Positions 1 through 6,782 of a stretch of 10,009 bases of DNA are shown one piece after another. Made by a program: the position numbers and the translations under genes. Below the pieces are notes generated by a model that was given only the letters and a program-made list of their open reading frames with translations, ran no database searches and was not told the DNA's origin. The DNA is from an uncultured Lachnospiraceae bacterium. GTDB taxonomy: Bacteria; Bacillota; Clostridia; Lachnospirales; Lachnospiraceae. The first letter of the stretch is position 1; every line of letters begins with the position of its first letter. The DNA lies in the NCBI GenBank assembly GCA_910585935.1, contig CAJUHN010000140.1:1-10009 (forward strand), written 5' to 3'.

Positions 1-82
1 GTTTTGTTGGAATAGAAATGCCTGTCCTGCGCGAACCTTTGGTCAGAATGTCTTTTTTATGTATTATTTGCTTAAGTTCAAT

Positions 83-108
83 GGGGACTGCTAAGGCAGT
101 CCTCTTTT
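83..108 (+). terminator. Intrinsic terminator upstream of hemA
   Basis: The arms 85-91 (ggactgc) and 96-102 (gcagtcc) pair perfectly around a TAAG loop. Positions 83-84 add a G-C and a G-T pair with 103-104, and a TTTT run follows at 105-108. This is a standard Rho-independent terminator. It ends whatever lies to the left and implies that hemA starts its own transcript after about position 110. The first 82 bases show no recognisable gene end. Confidence 0.75.
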
Positions 109-156
109 ATACTTGAAGATAAGGAATGAAAAATTTAGTGTACTGTTAAAAGATAT

Positions 157-163
157 GAAGGAG
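157..163 (+). promoter_or_regulatory. Ribosome binding site deciding the hemA start
   Basis: GAAGGAG at 157-163 lies 11 nt before the ATG at 175. An in-frame GTG at 163 overlaps this site and so cannot use it. The ATG also gives the usual short HemA N-terminus (MQFGFIGINY), with the first Rossmann-like strand starting at once. Confidence 0.7.
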
Positions 164-174
164 TGAAAAGCTGT

Positions 175-1401
175 ATGCAGTTTGGATTTATCGGAATTAA
201 TTATAAAAATGCACCGCTTGCAGTGAGAGATAAAACATCTTTTACGGATGTGAAGAAAATGGAGTTTTTTCAGAAGGTGGAGAAGGTGGGAGTTGAGCAG
301 TGTATGGTTCTTTCTACTTGTAATCGAAGTGAAGTTTATTTCTTTTTTAGGGAGAAAGTAGAGTTTGCTAAGGTGCAGCAGATTTATGAGGAAATGTTTC
401 AGGAAATTGTGTTAAAGGAATATTTGGTACAGCTTGTAGGAGAGGAAGCCATTGCTTATTTATTTCGCATTGCGGCAGGGTTGGAATCATTGGTGCTTGG
501 AGAAGATCAGATATTGGGACAGGTAAAGGATGCATTAGATTTTTCTCGAATAATGGGATATAGTAAGAAAGAGCTAAATAAGGTGGTGCGTGATGCTGTG
601 ACCTGTGCAAAGCGTATTAAGACAGAATTGAAAATAAGTGAAAAGCCTTTGTCTGTCAGTTATATCGGAATACAGAAATTAGATGAGTGCTGTGGGATTC
701 GAGGGAAAAGAGTGTTGTTAATTGGAAGTGGAAAAACGGCTGTACTCGCTTTAAAATATCTCTATGAATATCAAGTGGGACAGGTAATTGTATGCAGTAG
801 AACACTAGCTCATGCAGCGAAGTTGCAAGAGGAATTTACAAATCTTTTGGTGCTTCCTTATGAGGAGCGTTATAAGGTGATGGGAGAGTGTGATATGGTG
901 GTTTCGGCAACATCATCTCCACATCTTGTGGTGAAACAGGAATGTTTTAAACCCATGAGGGCTATTGTTTTTCTGGATTTGGCAGCTCCAAGGGATGTGG
1001 ATACAGCATTGGAGAAAGATTCTAAGGTTCGGCTGATTAATTTAGATACGTTGCAGGAGATTGTAAAGGAGAATCGTTTGGAACGGGAGTGTCTTGTGAG
1101 GGAGAGTCAGAGTATGATTGCAGAGGATTTGCGGGAAACTTGTACTTGGCTTATGCAGAGTCGTATGGATTCTACGATTGCATCTTTACAACAGAGATGT
1201 AGTGAGATTGTAGAGGATAGTTATGAATATCTTGATCGAAAGTTGAAGCTTGATCAGAGAGAAAAGAAGATATTATATAAGGTGTTAAATGCTTCTTTAC
1301 AGAGGCTTTTGCGTGAACCGATTCAGGAATTGAAACAGATTGAAACAAGAGAAGAACAAAATAAATATCAAGAATTTGTGAAAAAGCTGTTCCAGATTTA
1401 G
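175..1401 (+). CDS. hemA: Glutamyl-tRNA reductase
   Basis: This is the first committed enzyme of C5-pathway tetrapyrrole synthesis: NADPH-dependent reduction of glutamyl-tRNA(Glu) to glutamate-1-semialdehyde in the cytosol. The 408-residue protein is normal length for the family. The N-terminal catalytic domain carries LSTCNRSE, with the thioester-forming cysteine at about residue 49, followed by the GLESLVLGEDQILGQ signature at about 102-116. An NADP-binding Rossmann segment (GKRVLLIGSGKTA) spans about 177-189, and the helical C-terminal dimerisation domain runs from about 300. The Rossmann glycine loop reads GSGKTA rather than the commoner GAGEM, a mild departure. I chose ATG 175 over GTG 163 because of the ribosome site. 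The gene heads the operon with hemC and cobA-hemD. A promoter should lie between 109 and 156; TTGAAG at 113-118 could be a -35, but no good -10 follows it. Confidence 0.95.
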   Translation: MQFGFIGINYKNAPLAVRDKTSFTDVKKMEFFQKVEKVGVEQCMVLSTCNRSEVYFFFREKVEFAKVQQIYEEMFQEIVLKEYLVQLVGEEAIAYLFRIAAGLESLVLGEDQILGQVKDALDFSRIMGYSKKELNKVVRDAVTCAKRIKTELKISEKPLSVSYIGIQKLDECCGIRGKRVLLIGSGKTAVLALKYLYEYQVGQVIVCSRTLAHAAKLQEEFTNLLVLPYEERYKVMGECDMVVSATSSPHLVVKQECFKPMRAIVFLDLAAPRDVDTALEKDSKVRLINLDTLQEIVKENRLERECLVRESQSMIAEDLRETCTWLMQSRMDSTIASLQQRCSEIVEDSYEYLDRKLKLDQREKKILYKVLNASLQRLLREPIQELKQIETREEQNKYQEFVKKLFQI

Positions 1402-1610
1402 TGGTCATAAAGAGAGAAATGTTCTTATTTAACATAAAATATCAAGAATTCCCCTATTTCTCTAAATGGTGGGATGAATTGCATATCCTACGACAGTGTT
1501 GGATGGGTATCTTCTCACTGACATGAGGTAAATCCTTGCAATCGTAGGATACTGTCGTACTTCGGAAATTACCGAGCGTGGATTGAAACAAAGAAAGAGG
1601 GCAGAGAAAT
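1402..1610 (+). other. hemA-hemC intergenic gap with inverted repeats
   Basis: No gene is visible in this 209-bp gap. It holds two pairing systems. The first pairs 1413-1420 (agagaaat) with 1456-1463 (atttctct), with a possible inner stem 1422-1426/1444-1448. The second pairs 1484-1493 (tatcctacga) with 1542-1551 (tcgtaggata). Alternatively 1491-1497 (cgacagt) can pair with 1551-1557 (actgtcg); because it shares bases, the two pairings exclude each other. There is no T-run, so neither reads as a simple terminator. I see no cobalamin-riboswitch signature. The hemC ribosome site, AAAGAGGG, ends about 9 nt before ATG 1611. Confidence 0.55.
1554..1589 (+). repeat. Solitary CRISPR-repeat-like 36-mer
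   Basis: The stretch begins GTCG and ends GCGTGGATTGAAAC. These are the typical ends of type I-C CRISPR repeats, with a weak hairpin (CTTCGG/CCGAG, one bulge) between them. Only one copy is present, with no second repeat at spacer distance and no cas gene in the window. It could be a decayed remnant or chance. Confidence 0.25.
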
Positions 1611-2537
1611 ATGAAATATATGATTGGAACAAGAGGGTCTAAGCTTGCTTTGGCACAGGCAAAAGATGTTTGTTTTAGGTTGCAGAAGGCATATCCAGAA
1701 CATAGTTTTGAATGTAAGGTGATTCAGACAAAGGGAGATCAGATTCAGAATAAACCTTTAGACCAGATAGGAGATAAGGGGGTGTTTGTGAAGGAAATTG
1801 AAAATCAGATTCTTTCAGGGGAAGTGCAGATTGGGGTACACAGTATGAAAGATATGCCTGCTCATCCGGCAGAGGGACTCATTTTTACAAAGGCATGGAA
1901 GAGGGAAGATCCGAGAGATGTGTTGATTTTACGAGAAAAGGGAGCATTATCGGAATTGCCGCAGGGAGCAGTGATCGGAACGGGAAGCCGTCGGAGAGAG
2001 TATCAGTTAAAACGGATAAGACCAGATTTAAAGGTTGTGAATATTCGAGGTAATGTAGATACTAGGCTGCGCAAGATGGAGGAGCAGAAGTTAGATGGTA
2101 TTGTGCTTGCGGCAGCAGGACTGCATCGTTTAGGAATGGAAGATAGGATTACTCAGTATTTGGAGATAGAACAGATGATACCTGCGCCAGCACAGGGGAT
2201 TTTAGCTTTGGAGATTTTAGAGGGGGATACAGAAACAGCAAGGTTGTTAGATGCTTTATGTGATGGAGAAACGGAAGCGGCAGTATGTGCAGAGAGAGGG
2301 TTTTTAAAAGCGATTGGTGGGGATTGTCATGTACCTATCGGTGCGATTTGTGAGAAAATGGAAGATGGGAAGTATCAAATGCATACGATGTTTGGAAATG
2401 AAGATGGTACAAAGCTGGCGTTTGCATCTGTAATAGGAGAAGACCCAAAACAGCTTGCTCTGGGAGCAAAAGAGGAGATTCAAAGACAGCTTTCGGAGGA
2501 TGTAATGTCACAAGTGGCTTTAAAAATGGATAGATAG
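1611..2537 (+). CDS. hemC: Porphobilinogen deaminase (hydroxymethylbilane synthase)
   Basis: It polymerises four porphobilinogen units into linear hydroxymethylbilane, using a covalently bound dipyrromethane primer. The 308-residue length is typical. Visible signatures in order: GTRGSKLALAQ (6-16), HSMKDMP (77-83), GTGSRRR (123-129), IRGNVDTR (145-152) lining the substrate channel with arginines, PAPAQG (191-196), and GGDCHVP (236-242), whose Cys239 should anchor the dipyrromethane cofactor. All expected residues look intact. ATG 1611 is supported by a purine-rich site at the proper distance and by GTRGS starting at residue 6. It is followed 23 bp later by cobA-hemD, whose product consumes its unstable product. 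Confidence 0.96.
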   Translation: MKYMIGTRGSKLALAQAKDVCFRLQKAYPEHSFECKVIQTKGDQIQNKPLDQIGDKGVFVKEIENQILSGEVQIGVHSMKDMPAHPAEGLIFTKAWKREDPRDVLILREKGALSELPQGAVIGTGSRRREYQLKRIRPDLKVVNIRGNVDTRLRKMEEQKLDGIVLAAAGLHRLGMEDRITQYLEIEQMIPAPAQGILALEILEGDTETARLLDALCDGETEAAVCAERGFLKAIGGDCHVPIGAICEKMEDGKYQMHTMFGNEDGTKLAFASVIGEDPKQLALGAKEEIQRQLSEDVMSQVALKMDR

Positions 2538-2560
2538 AAGGGGAAAGAGGAGGACATAAC

Positions 2561-4066
2561 ATGATAAGAGAAGAAAAAAACATAGGAACGGTTTTTCTTG
2601 TGGGCGGTGGTCCGGGAGATCCAGAATTAATCACGGTGAAAGGACTTACAACTCTTCGAGAAGCAGATTGTATTGTCTATGACCGACTATCTTCACCAGA
2701 ACTTTTGTTAGAGGCGAGGTCGGATTGTGAGTTGATTTATGTCGGGAAAGAGAATCACAATCACACTATGAATCAGGAGGAAATTAATAGACTTTTGGTG
2801 AGAAAGGCGGGAGAACATGAGAAAATTGTACGTTTCAAGGGTGGCGATATCTATGTGTTTGGTCGTGGAGGAGAAGAGGCACTTGCGTTGGAAAAAGAAG
2901 GGATTCCTTTTGAAGTAATTCCGGGAATCAGTTCTTGTATCGCTGGACTCGCATATGCTGGGATTCCGATTACTCATCGTGGAATTTCTTCAGGATTTCA
3001 TGTAGTGACTGCACATAATCAAAGAGATGAACTGGCAGATATTGATTTTACGGCGATGGCTAGGGGAACAGATACTTGTGTTTTTCTGATGGGACTTGGA
3101 AAAGTCAGAGAGATCGCAATGCGATTGATGGAAGCAGGAATGTCACCAGAAACACCAGCAGCAGTGATTTCAAAGGCCACTACTTCAAAACAGCGCACAG
3201 TGACCGCAGAATTGGTGCAGATTGCAGATGAGGTGGAACGTGCAAAGTTATCTTCACCAGCGTTGATTGTAGTTGGAAATGTGGTGACGCTGAGAGAGAA
3301 GTTGAATTGTTTTGAAAAACAATTTGTTTCTAAAAAAAGATATCTGGTGTCTAAAATTGGGAAAAAAACGTCAGATTTGGCGGTATATTTGCGTAAACAA
3401 GGGAAAATAGTGGATGAAATTCAAGTGGGAGAGATTGTATCCTTTCCTTTTTCTGTTACAAAAGAGCAGATTGAGAAAGTCGATTGGCTGGTGTTTACTA
3501 GCCGTAATGGGGTGAAAGCTTTTTTTGATACTTTTTTACGAGAAGGGTTAGACGTGCGTTGTCTTGCTAGATGTCAGATCGCATCTATCGGAGAACAGAC
3601 ATCAAAGGCATTAAGAACATATGGGATATATCCAGATTTACAGCCACAAGAATTTCATAGTGATGCTTTGATTGAAAAATTGAAGGAGCAGGTGAAGTTA
3701 GAACAAATATTATGGTATTTAAAAGCTAGAAATGCAGATAGTCATCTTGCGCAGGAGCTAAAAGGAAGTTGTCAGGTGGTGGAGATACCAATATATGAAA
3801 ATCAAGCAGTGACATCTGTATTGCCTTTAAAAGAACGAATCAAAGAATATGATGGAATATTTTTTACTTGTGCGTCCTCTGTAGAATGGCTTTTTTCAAC
3901 TGTAGGGAAAGATGTATGGCAGAGTTGGAATGAAAATGGAATATGTTACAGTATAGGATTAAAAACTACGGAATGTTTAAAAGGATTTGGTGCTAGTCAT
4001 ATTGTGCAGGCAGAGCAAGCTTCTTATGAATCACTGGCGCGGTGTGTGTCAAATAAAGTTTTATAG
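2561..4066 (+). CDS. cobA-hemD: Fused uroporphyrinogen-III C-methyltransferase / uroporphyrinogen-III synthase
   Basis: This is a bifunctional cytosolic enzyme of 501 residues. The N-terminal half (about 8-250) is an S-adenosylmethionine-dependent SUMT: VGGGPGDPELIT at 14-25, VRFKGGDIYVFGRGGEE at 90-106 (canonical form GGDPFVFGRGGEE, so IY replaces PF), and PGISSCIAGLAYAGIPITHRG at 121-141. It makes precorrin-2 for siroheme or cobalamin. The C-terminal half (about 258-500) is a HemD-type synthase, with WLVFTSRNGVKAFF at 309-322, an ASIGEQTSKAL segment and a late FFTCASSVEWLF segment. It cyclises hydroxymethylbilane to uroporphyrinogen III. This fusion is well known in Clostridia. GAGGAGG at 2547-2553 sits 7 nt before ATG 2561. 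No terminator is visible before the methyltransferase gene 39 bp downstream, so read-through is possible. Confidence 0.94.
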   Translation: MIREEKNIGTVFLVGGGPGDPELITVKGLTTLREADCIVYDRLSSPELLLEARSDCELIYVGKENHNHTMNQEEINRLLVRKAGEHEKIVRFKGGDIYVFGRGGEEALALEKEGIPFEVIPGISSCIAGLAYAGIPITHRGISSGFHVVTAHNQRDELADIDFTAMARGTDTCVFLMGLGKVREIAMRLMEAGMSPETPAAVISKATTSKQRTVTAELVQIADEVERAKLSSPALIVVGNVVTLREKLNCFEKQFVSKKRYLVSKIGKKTSDLAVYLRKQGKIVDEIQVGEIVSFPFSVTKEQIEKVDWLVFTSRNGVKAFFDTFLREGLDVRCLARCQIASIGEQTSKALRTYGIYPDLQPQEFHSDALIEKLKEQVKLEQILWYLKARNADSHLAQELKGSCQVVEIPIYENQAVTSVLPLKERIKEYDGIFFTCASSVEWLFSTVGKDVWQSWNENGICYSIGLKTTECLKGFGASHIVQAEQASYESLARCVSNKVL

Positions 4067-4105
4067 TGAGGTATATAAAAATTTACGATTTAGAAAAGGA
4101 GATAT

Positions 4106-5488
4106 ATGTTTATGATTGATAAAAATAATTTATTGACTGTAAATGATGTGGCAAAGAAACTGAAAATTACAGTACAGTCTGTAAGACTGCTGATTAAGAA
4201 TGAGCAGCTTAAGGCAGAAAGAGTAGAAAATCAATGGCTTATTTCTCCAGATGATTTGAAAAATTATATCCAGAATTATAATGTTATAATTGAGCCAAAT
4301 GACCATGAACGACTAAGCGATGATATACCACCTATTGTTGCGTTAAGTTTTTTTTCTGGGGCGATGGGTTTAGATATTGGAATGAAAAATGGTGGTATTG
4401 ATGCATTATTAGCATGTGAGTTTAATAAAGCATGTAGAATGACTATTGCAAAAAATAATCCTGAAATTGGATTAATAGGTGATATCACAAAGTTTAGTGC
4501 TGATGAAATATTAAAAATGGCAAAAATACCAAAAGGAAGAAAGGTTGATGTGATTTTTGGAGGACCTCCATGTCAGGCATTTAGTACAGCAGGAAATAGA
4601 AAAGCCTTTGATGATGAACGCGGAAATGTATTCCTTAAATATTTAAGTATTATATCAGAAATTAAACCAACCTATGTAGTAATAGAAAATGTTAGAGGGT
4701 TGTTATCAGCACCATTTACTTATAAGGATTCAAAGAAACCGATTAAAGGTGGAGCAATGATGATAATATTAGATCAATTAAAAGAGATGGGATATACGAT
4801 GTCCTTCAATCTTTATAATGCAGCATATTTTGGAGCACCACAAATTAGAGAACGTGTTGTTATTATTGGCAAATTAGGAGAGGAAAAGGTAAGCTATTTG
4901 CAGCCAACACATAATGAAGATGGAACAAATGGGCTTAAGCAATGGAGAACATTAAAAGATGCATTTTCAGTACTTCCAAAATTTATAGAACATCATTATA
5001 TTGAATTTCCAGAAAAAAGATTGAAATATTATCGACTTTTGAAAGAAGGGCAATATTGGAAGGACTTGCCTTTAGATTTACAGAAGGAAGCTATGGGAAA
5101 GTCGTTTTATTTAGGAGGCGGCAAAACAGGTTTTTTGCGTAGACTATCCTATTCAAAACCATCACCAACATTAGTGACAAATCCAACGATGCCAGCGACA
5201 GATTTAGCGCATCCTATGGAAGATAGACCTTTAAGTGTAGAAGAATATGCTTGTATTCAAGAATTTCCACAAGATTGGGTTGTATGTGGATCTATATTAG
5301 ATCAATACAAGCAAATTGGAAATGCTGTTCCTATTAAATTGGGTGAAGCAATCGCTAAAACAATTCTTGATGATATGAAAGGAATTAAGTATAAAGATAC
5401 AGAATTTCATTATTCTAGATATAAAAATACAGATGAAATTTCTTGGATTAAATTTATGACAGCGCAAATGGAACAAATAGATAAGTAA
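4106..5488 (+). CDS. C5-cytosine DNA methyltransferase with N-terminal helix-turn-helix
   Basis: This is the modification enzyme of a type II restriction-modification system: it methylates carbon 5 of cytosine in a specific DNA site using S-adenosylmethionine. The 460-residue protein begins with an excisionase/MerR-like helix-turn-helix (about 9-56, LLTVNDVAKKLKITVQSVRLL). Catalytic motifs follow: I FFSGAMGLDIG (82-92), IV GGPPCQAFS (152-160, nucleophile Cys156), VI VIENVRG (182-188), VIII QIRER (236-240), a target-recognition region at about 260-360, and X QIGNAVP (413-419). All look functional. Starts at 4106 and 4112 are both possible: AAAGGAG (4095-4101) gives spacers of 4 and 10 nt. The gene faces a SinI-like endonuclease gene, so the target may be GGWCC, but that is inference. 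The DNA is A/T-richer than the hem genes, fitting acquisition. The helix-turn-helix may repress its own promoter, as known for M.SsoII and M.EcoRII. Confidence 0.93.
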   Translation: MFMIDKNNLLTVNDVAKKLKITVQSVRLLIKNEQLKAERVENQWLISPDDLKNYIQNYNVIIEPNDHERLSDDIPPIVALSFFSGAMGLDIGMKNGGIDALLACEFNKACRMTIAKNNPEIGLIGDITKFSADEILKMAKIPKGRKVDVIFGGPPCQAFSTAGNRKAFDDERGNVFLKYLSIISEIKPTYVVIENVRGLLSAPFTYKDSKKPIKGGAMMIILDQLKEMGYTMSFNLYNAAYFGAPQIRERVVIIGKLGEEKVSYLQPTHNEDGTNGLKQWRTLKDAFSVLPKFIEHHYIEFPEKRLKYYRLLKEGQYWKDLPLDLQKEAMGKSFYLGGGKTGFLRRLSYSKPSPTLVTNPTMPATDLAHPMEDRPLSVEEYACIQEFPQDWVVCGSILDQYKQIGNAVPIKLGEAIAKTILDDMKGIKYKDTEFHYSRYKNTDEISWIKFMTAQMEQIDK

Positions 5489-5493
5489 TAAAG

Positions 5494-5529
5494 AAAGGGA
5501 AACTATGGAATAGATATAGTTTCCCTTTT
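5494..5529. terminator. Bidirectional terminator between methyltransferase and endonuclease
   Basis: The arms 5494-5506 (aaagggaaactat) and 5516-5528 (atagtttcccttt) pair perfectly over 13 bp around a 9-nt loop. T-runs occur at the 3' side on both strands. It lies 5 bp after the methyltransferase stop and 25 bp from the endonuclease stop on the opposite strand, so it can end both convergent transcripts. Confidence 0.85.
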
Positions 5530-5553
5530 GATTATAATTAAATAAAATTTTTG

Positions 5554-6318
5554 TTATTTATCTGAAATAATATCAGGATTTTGTAGTGTTATATTTTTCA
5601 GAAATGTTTGATAAGATTCTTCATTCATATTACACATAGGTGCTATTCCAGTCGTAATATGAGAATTAATAATTGCGTTTAACTCATCCCATTTATAGGT
5701 TGGAAATTTTTCACCATTTCTGCTCTGTGTACCTAAACGATACCATTTCTTTATGGGTGTTCCAATACGAATGGCGCTTGAAGAACTGTTCTCTGTATTT
5801 GATTTATTCTTAATCTGTAATAATATTTGTCCATCTTTAGAGCAAAAATCAATAGCTCTAAGTACATTACCCTTACACCATATCCATCCATATTGATGTA
5901 CAGAATCACTAATGTATTCTTCTAAGAGATTACCCTGAATATTTTCGGCACTCATAAATAAATTATGGTAAGCATTCATACGTTCTATAAATGCAACATC
6001 AACATTTGTGGCAATTTGTACGATTGTTTGTATTGCTGGATCGGAACAACTGCTTTTTGGAAAAGCTTTTCTGTTGCTTGGTGGGTTTAATGAAGCATCT
6101 TCATAACCCTTTATCCATTTAGATAAGTAATCTAAATATGTAGCATTTTCATGTAATCTAATATTAGGAAATAATGATATATCTTTGATTCCAATTTCTA
6201 AAATAATCTTTAGGTCTGTAAATAATGAATTATTTCCTACAATAGATGCAAATCCTGTTCTGATTTGATCAGGAGTTGCTTTAAAATTACTTAATGAAAA
6301 ACTTGATTGTGCTGCCAT
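5554..6318 (-). CDS. Type II restriction endonuclease, SinI-like
   Basis: This 254-residue protein is convergent with the cytosine methyltransferase and is very probably its cognate nuclease. The conserved-looking core is LLEEYI (131-136), then AIDF with Asp157, then LLQIKNKSNTENSSSS with Gln168 and Lys170, then TPIKKWYR. This reads as a PD-(D/E)xK fold in which the usual acidic residue before the lysine is glutamine (D-x10-QxK), with Glu133/134 possibly contributing. From memory the arrangement matches the SinI family (GGWCC cutters); I could not align it. No signal peptide or membrane segment is seen. The start is supported by GGAGGT (reverse strand, 6322-6327) just ahead of the ATG. A TATACT -10 candidate lies on the reverse strand at 6385-6390 without a convincing -35. 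Base use is as A/T-rich as the methyltransferase's, consistent with joint acquisition. Confidence 0.72.
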   Translation of the reverse strand: MAAQSSFSLSNFKATPDQIRTGFASIVGNNSLFTDLKIILEIGIKDISLFPNIRLHENATYLDYLSKWIKGYEDASLNPPSNRKAFPKSSCSDPAIQTIVQIATNVDVAFIERMNAYHNLFMSAENIQGNLLEEYISDSVHQYGWIWCKGNVLRAIDFCSKDGQILLQIKNKSNTENSSSSAIRIGTPIKKWYRLGTQSRNGEKFPTYKWDELNAIINSHITTGIAPMCNMNEESYQTFLKNITLQNPDIISDK

Positions 6319-6431
6319 AGTACCTCCATATTTTTCTGATATTTGCTAGACTTATTTTCCAATGATAGAAAAGAAGATAGAAAGAGTATATCATATTTCG
6401 GGGATATATTTCTACAAAGATTTTTAGATTT

Positions 6432-6554
6432 TAACCTCATCAAGGAAGTCCTCTGCTTCTAAGCAGCCAAGGCAAAAGCGGTGGGTTGGGACTTCCTTGT
6501 TTCCGTGGGAGTGAAGACTCCCACGGAAAAGCTGCGATAGCAGCTATGAGGTTA
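6432..6554. repeat. Structured 123-bp element folding into a four-way junction
   Basis: Four helices abut without unpaired linkers. P1 pairs 6432-6440 (taacctcat) with 6546-6554 over 9 bp. P2 pairs 6441-6451 (caaggaagtcc) with 6489-6499 over 11 bp. P3 pairs 6500-6512 (tttccgtgggagt) with 6517-6529 over 13 bp, loop GAAG. P4 pairs 6530-6535 (agctgc) with 6540-6545 over 6 bp, loop GATA. P2 encloses a smaller hairpin at 6453-6457/6462-6466. All pairs are Watson-Crick. It could be a structured RNA on either strand or a palindromic extragenic repeat. It is G/C-richer than the DNA on both sides. I do not recognise a named RNA family. On the minus strand it would lie in the leader of the endonuclease gene. 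Confidence 0.7.
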
Positions 6555-6561
6555 TGAGCAA

Positions 6562-6645
6562 GTAGCGAAGAGGATTGCGAATATCCGATTTGACTGTCAT
6601 AGTTCAGTAATGTTATAGGTCGTCTGAAAGACAGAGGTTCGCTAC
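6562..6645. repeat. Segment closed by an 8-bp inverted repeat between the two larger elements
   Basis: The arms 6562-6569 (gtagcgaa) and 6638-6645 (ttcgctac) are perfect complements. The left arm, shifted by one base (6563-6570, tagcgaag), is also complementary to 6783-6790 (cttcgcta), just beyond the next element, so two alternative closures exist. The interior includes a small GTCT/AGAC hairpin near 6622-6632. It sits 7 bp after the four-way element and 1 bp before the 136-bp repeat. Confidence 0.45.
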
Positions 6646-6646
6646 A

Positions 6647-6782
6647 GCAAGGAAGTATTCCAGCGAAGCTGCGCTTTCGCTCCGTTCCAGACGTAGCGGA
6701 CACTAAATTCGCTGAACCCTTGCAGGTTCGCTCATTAAGTGCCGACGTCTTCCAAGGGGCTTCTTTTGGAATACTTCCTTGC
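6647..6782. repeat. 136-bp palindrome-bounded extragenic repeat, copy A (complete)
   Basis: It is bounded by a perfect 16-bp inverted repeat, 6647-6662 (gcaaggaagtattcca) with 6767-6782. Inside are a hairpin 6662-6667/6676-6681, a stem made of 6690-6694/6745-6749, 6697-6699/6742-6744 and 6701-6704/6738-6741 with small bulges, and an apical hairpin 6714-6718 (gaacc) with 6725-6729 (ggttc). The first 66 bp reappear at 9925-9989 with few differences. There is no credible open frame and no transposase, so it reads as a dispersed, non-coding, structured repeat. Confidence 0.8.

Noticed and set aside
1..116. A possible C-terminal end of an upstream protein in one of the + frames.
   Set aside because: The frames open at position 1 are short, disagree with each other, and the longer ones run into the terminator stem; no motif supports any of them.
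368..610. Minus-strand open frames inside hemA, hemC, cobA-hemD, the methyltransferase and the first module gene (for example 368-610, 1172-1435, 2335-2634, 2708-2977, 4276-4488, 7166-7378, 7870-8076).
   Set aside because: Each is antisense to a gene with clear coding evidence or strong operon context, lacks a ribosome site and shows no recognisable protein motif.
1402..1610. Cobalamin riboswitch or other known metabolite switch upstream of hemC.
   Set aside because: No B12-box or other conserved core sequence can be found; only simple inverted repeats are present.
2609..4566. Apparent scarcity of GGWCC sites (I find only 2609-2613 and 4562-4566 in the window), as if depleted by the restriction system.
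   Set aside because: Only a handful would be expected in 10 kb of A/T-rich DNA and the recognition site is itself a guess, so the count carries little weight.
6440..6703. A minus-strand open frame of 87 codons (starting near 6703) across the structured elements.
   Set aside because: It lies wholly within palindromic non-coding repeats, has no ribosome site and reads as low-complexity Ser/Pro/Leu text; an artefact of G/C-richer repeat DNA.
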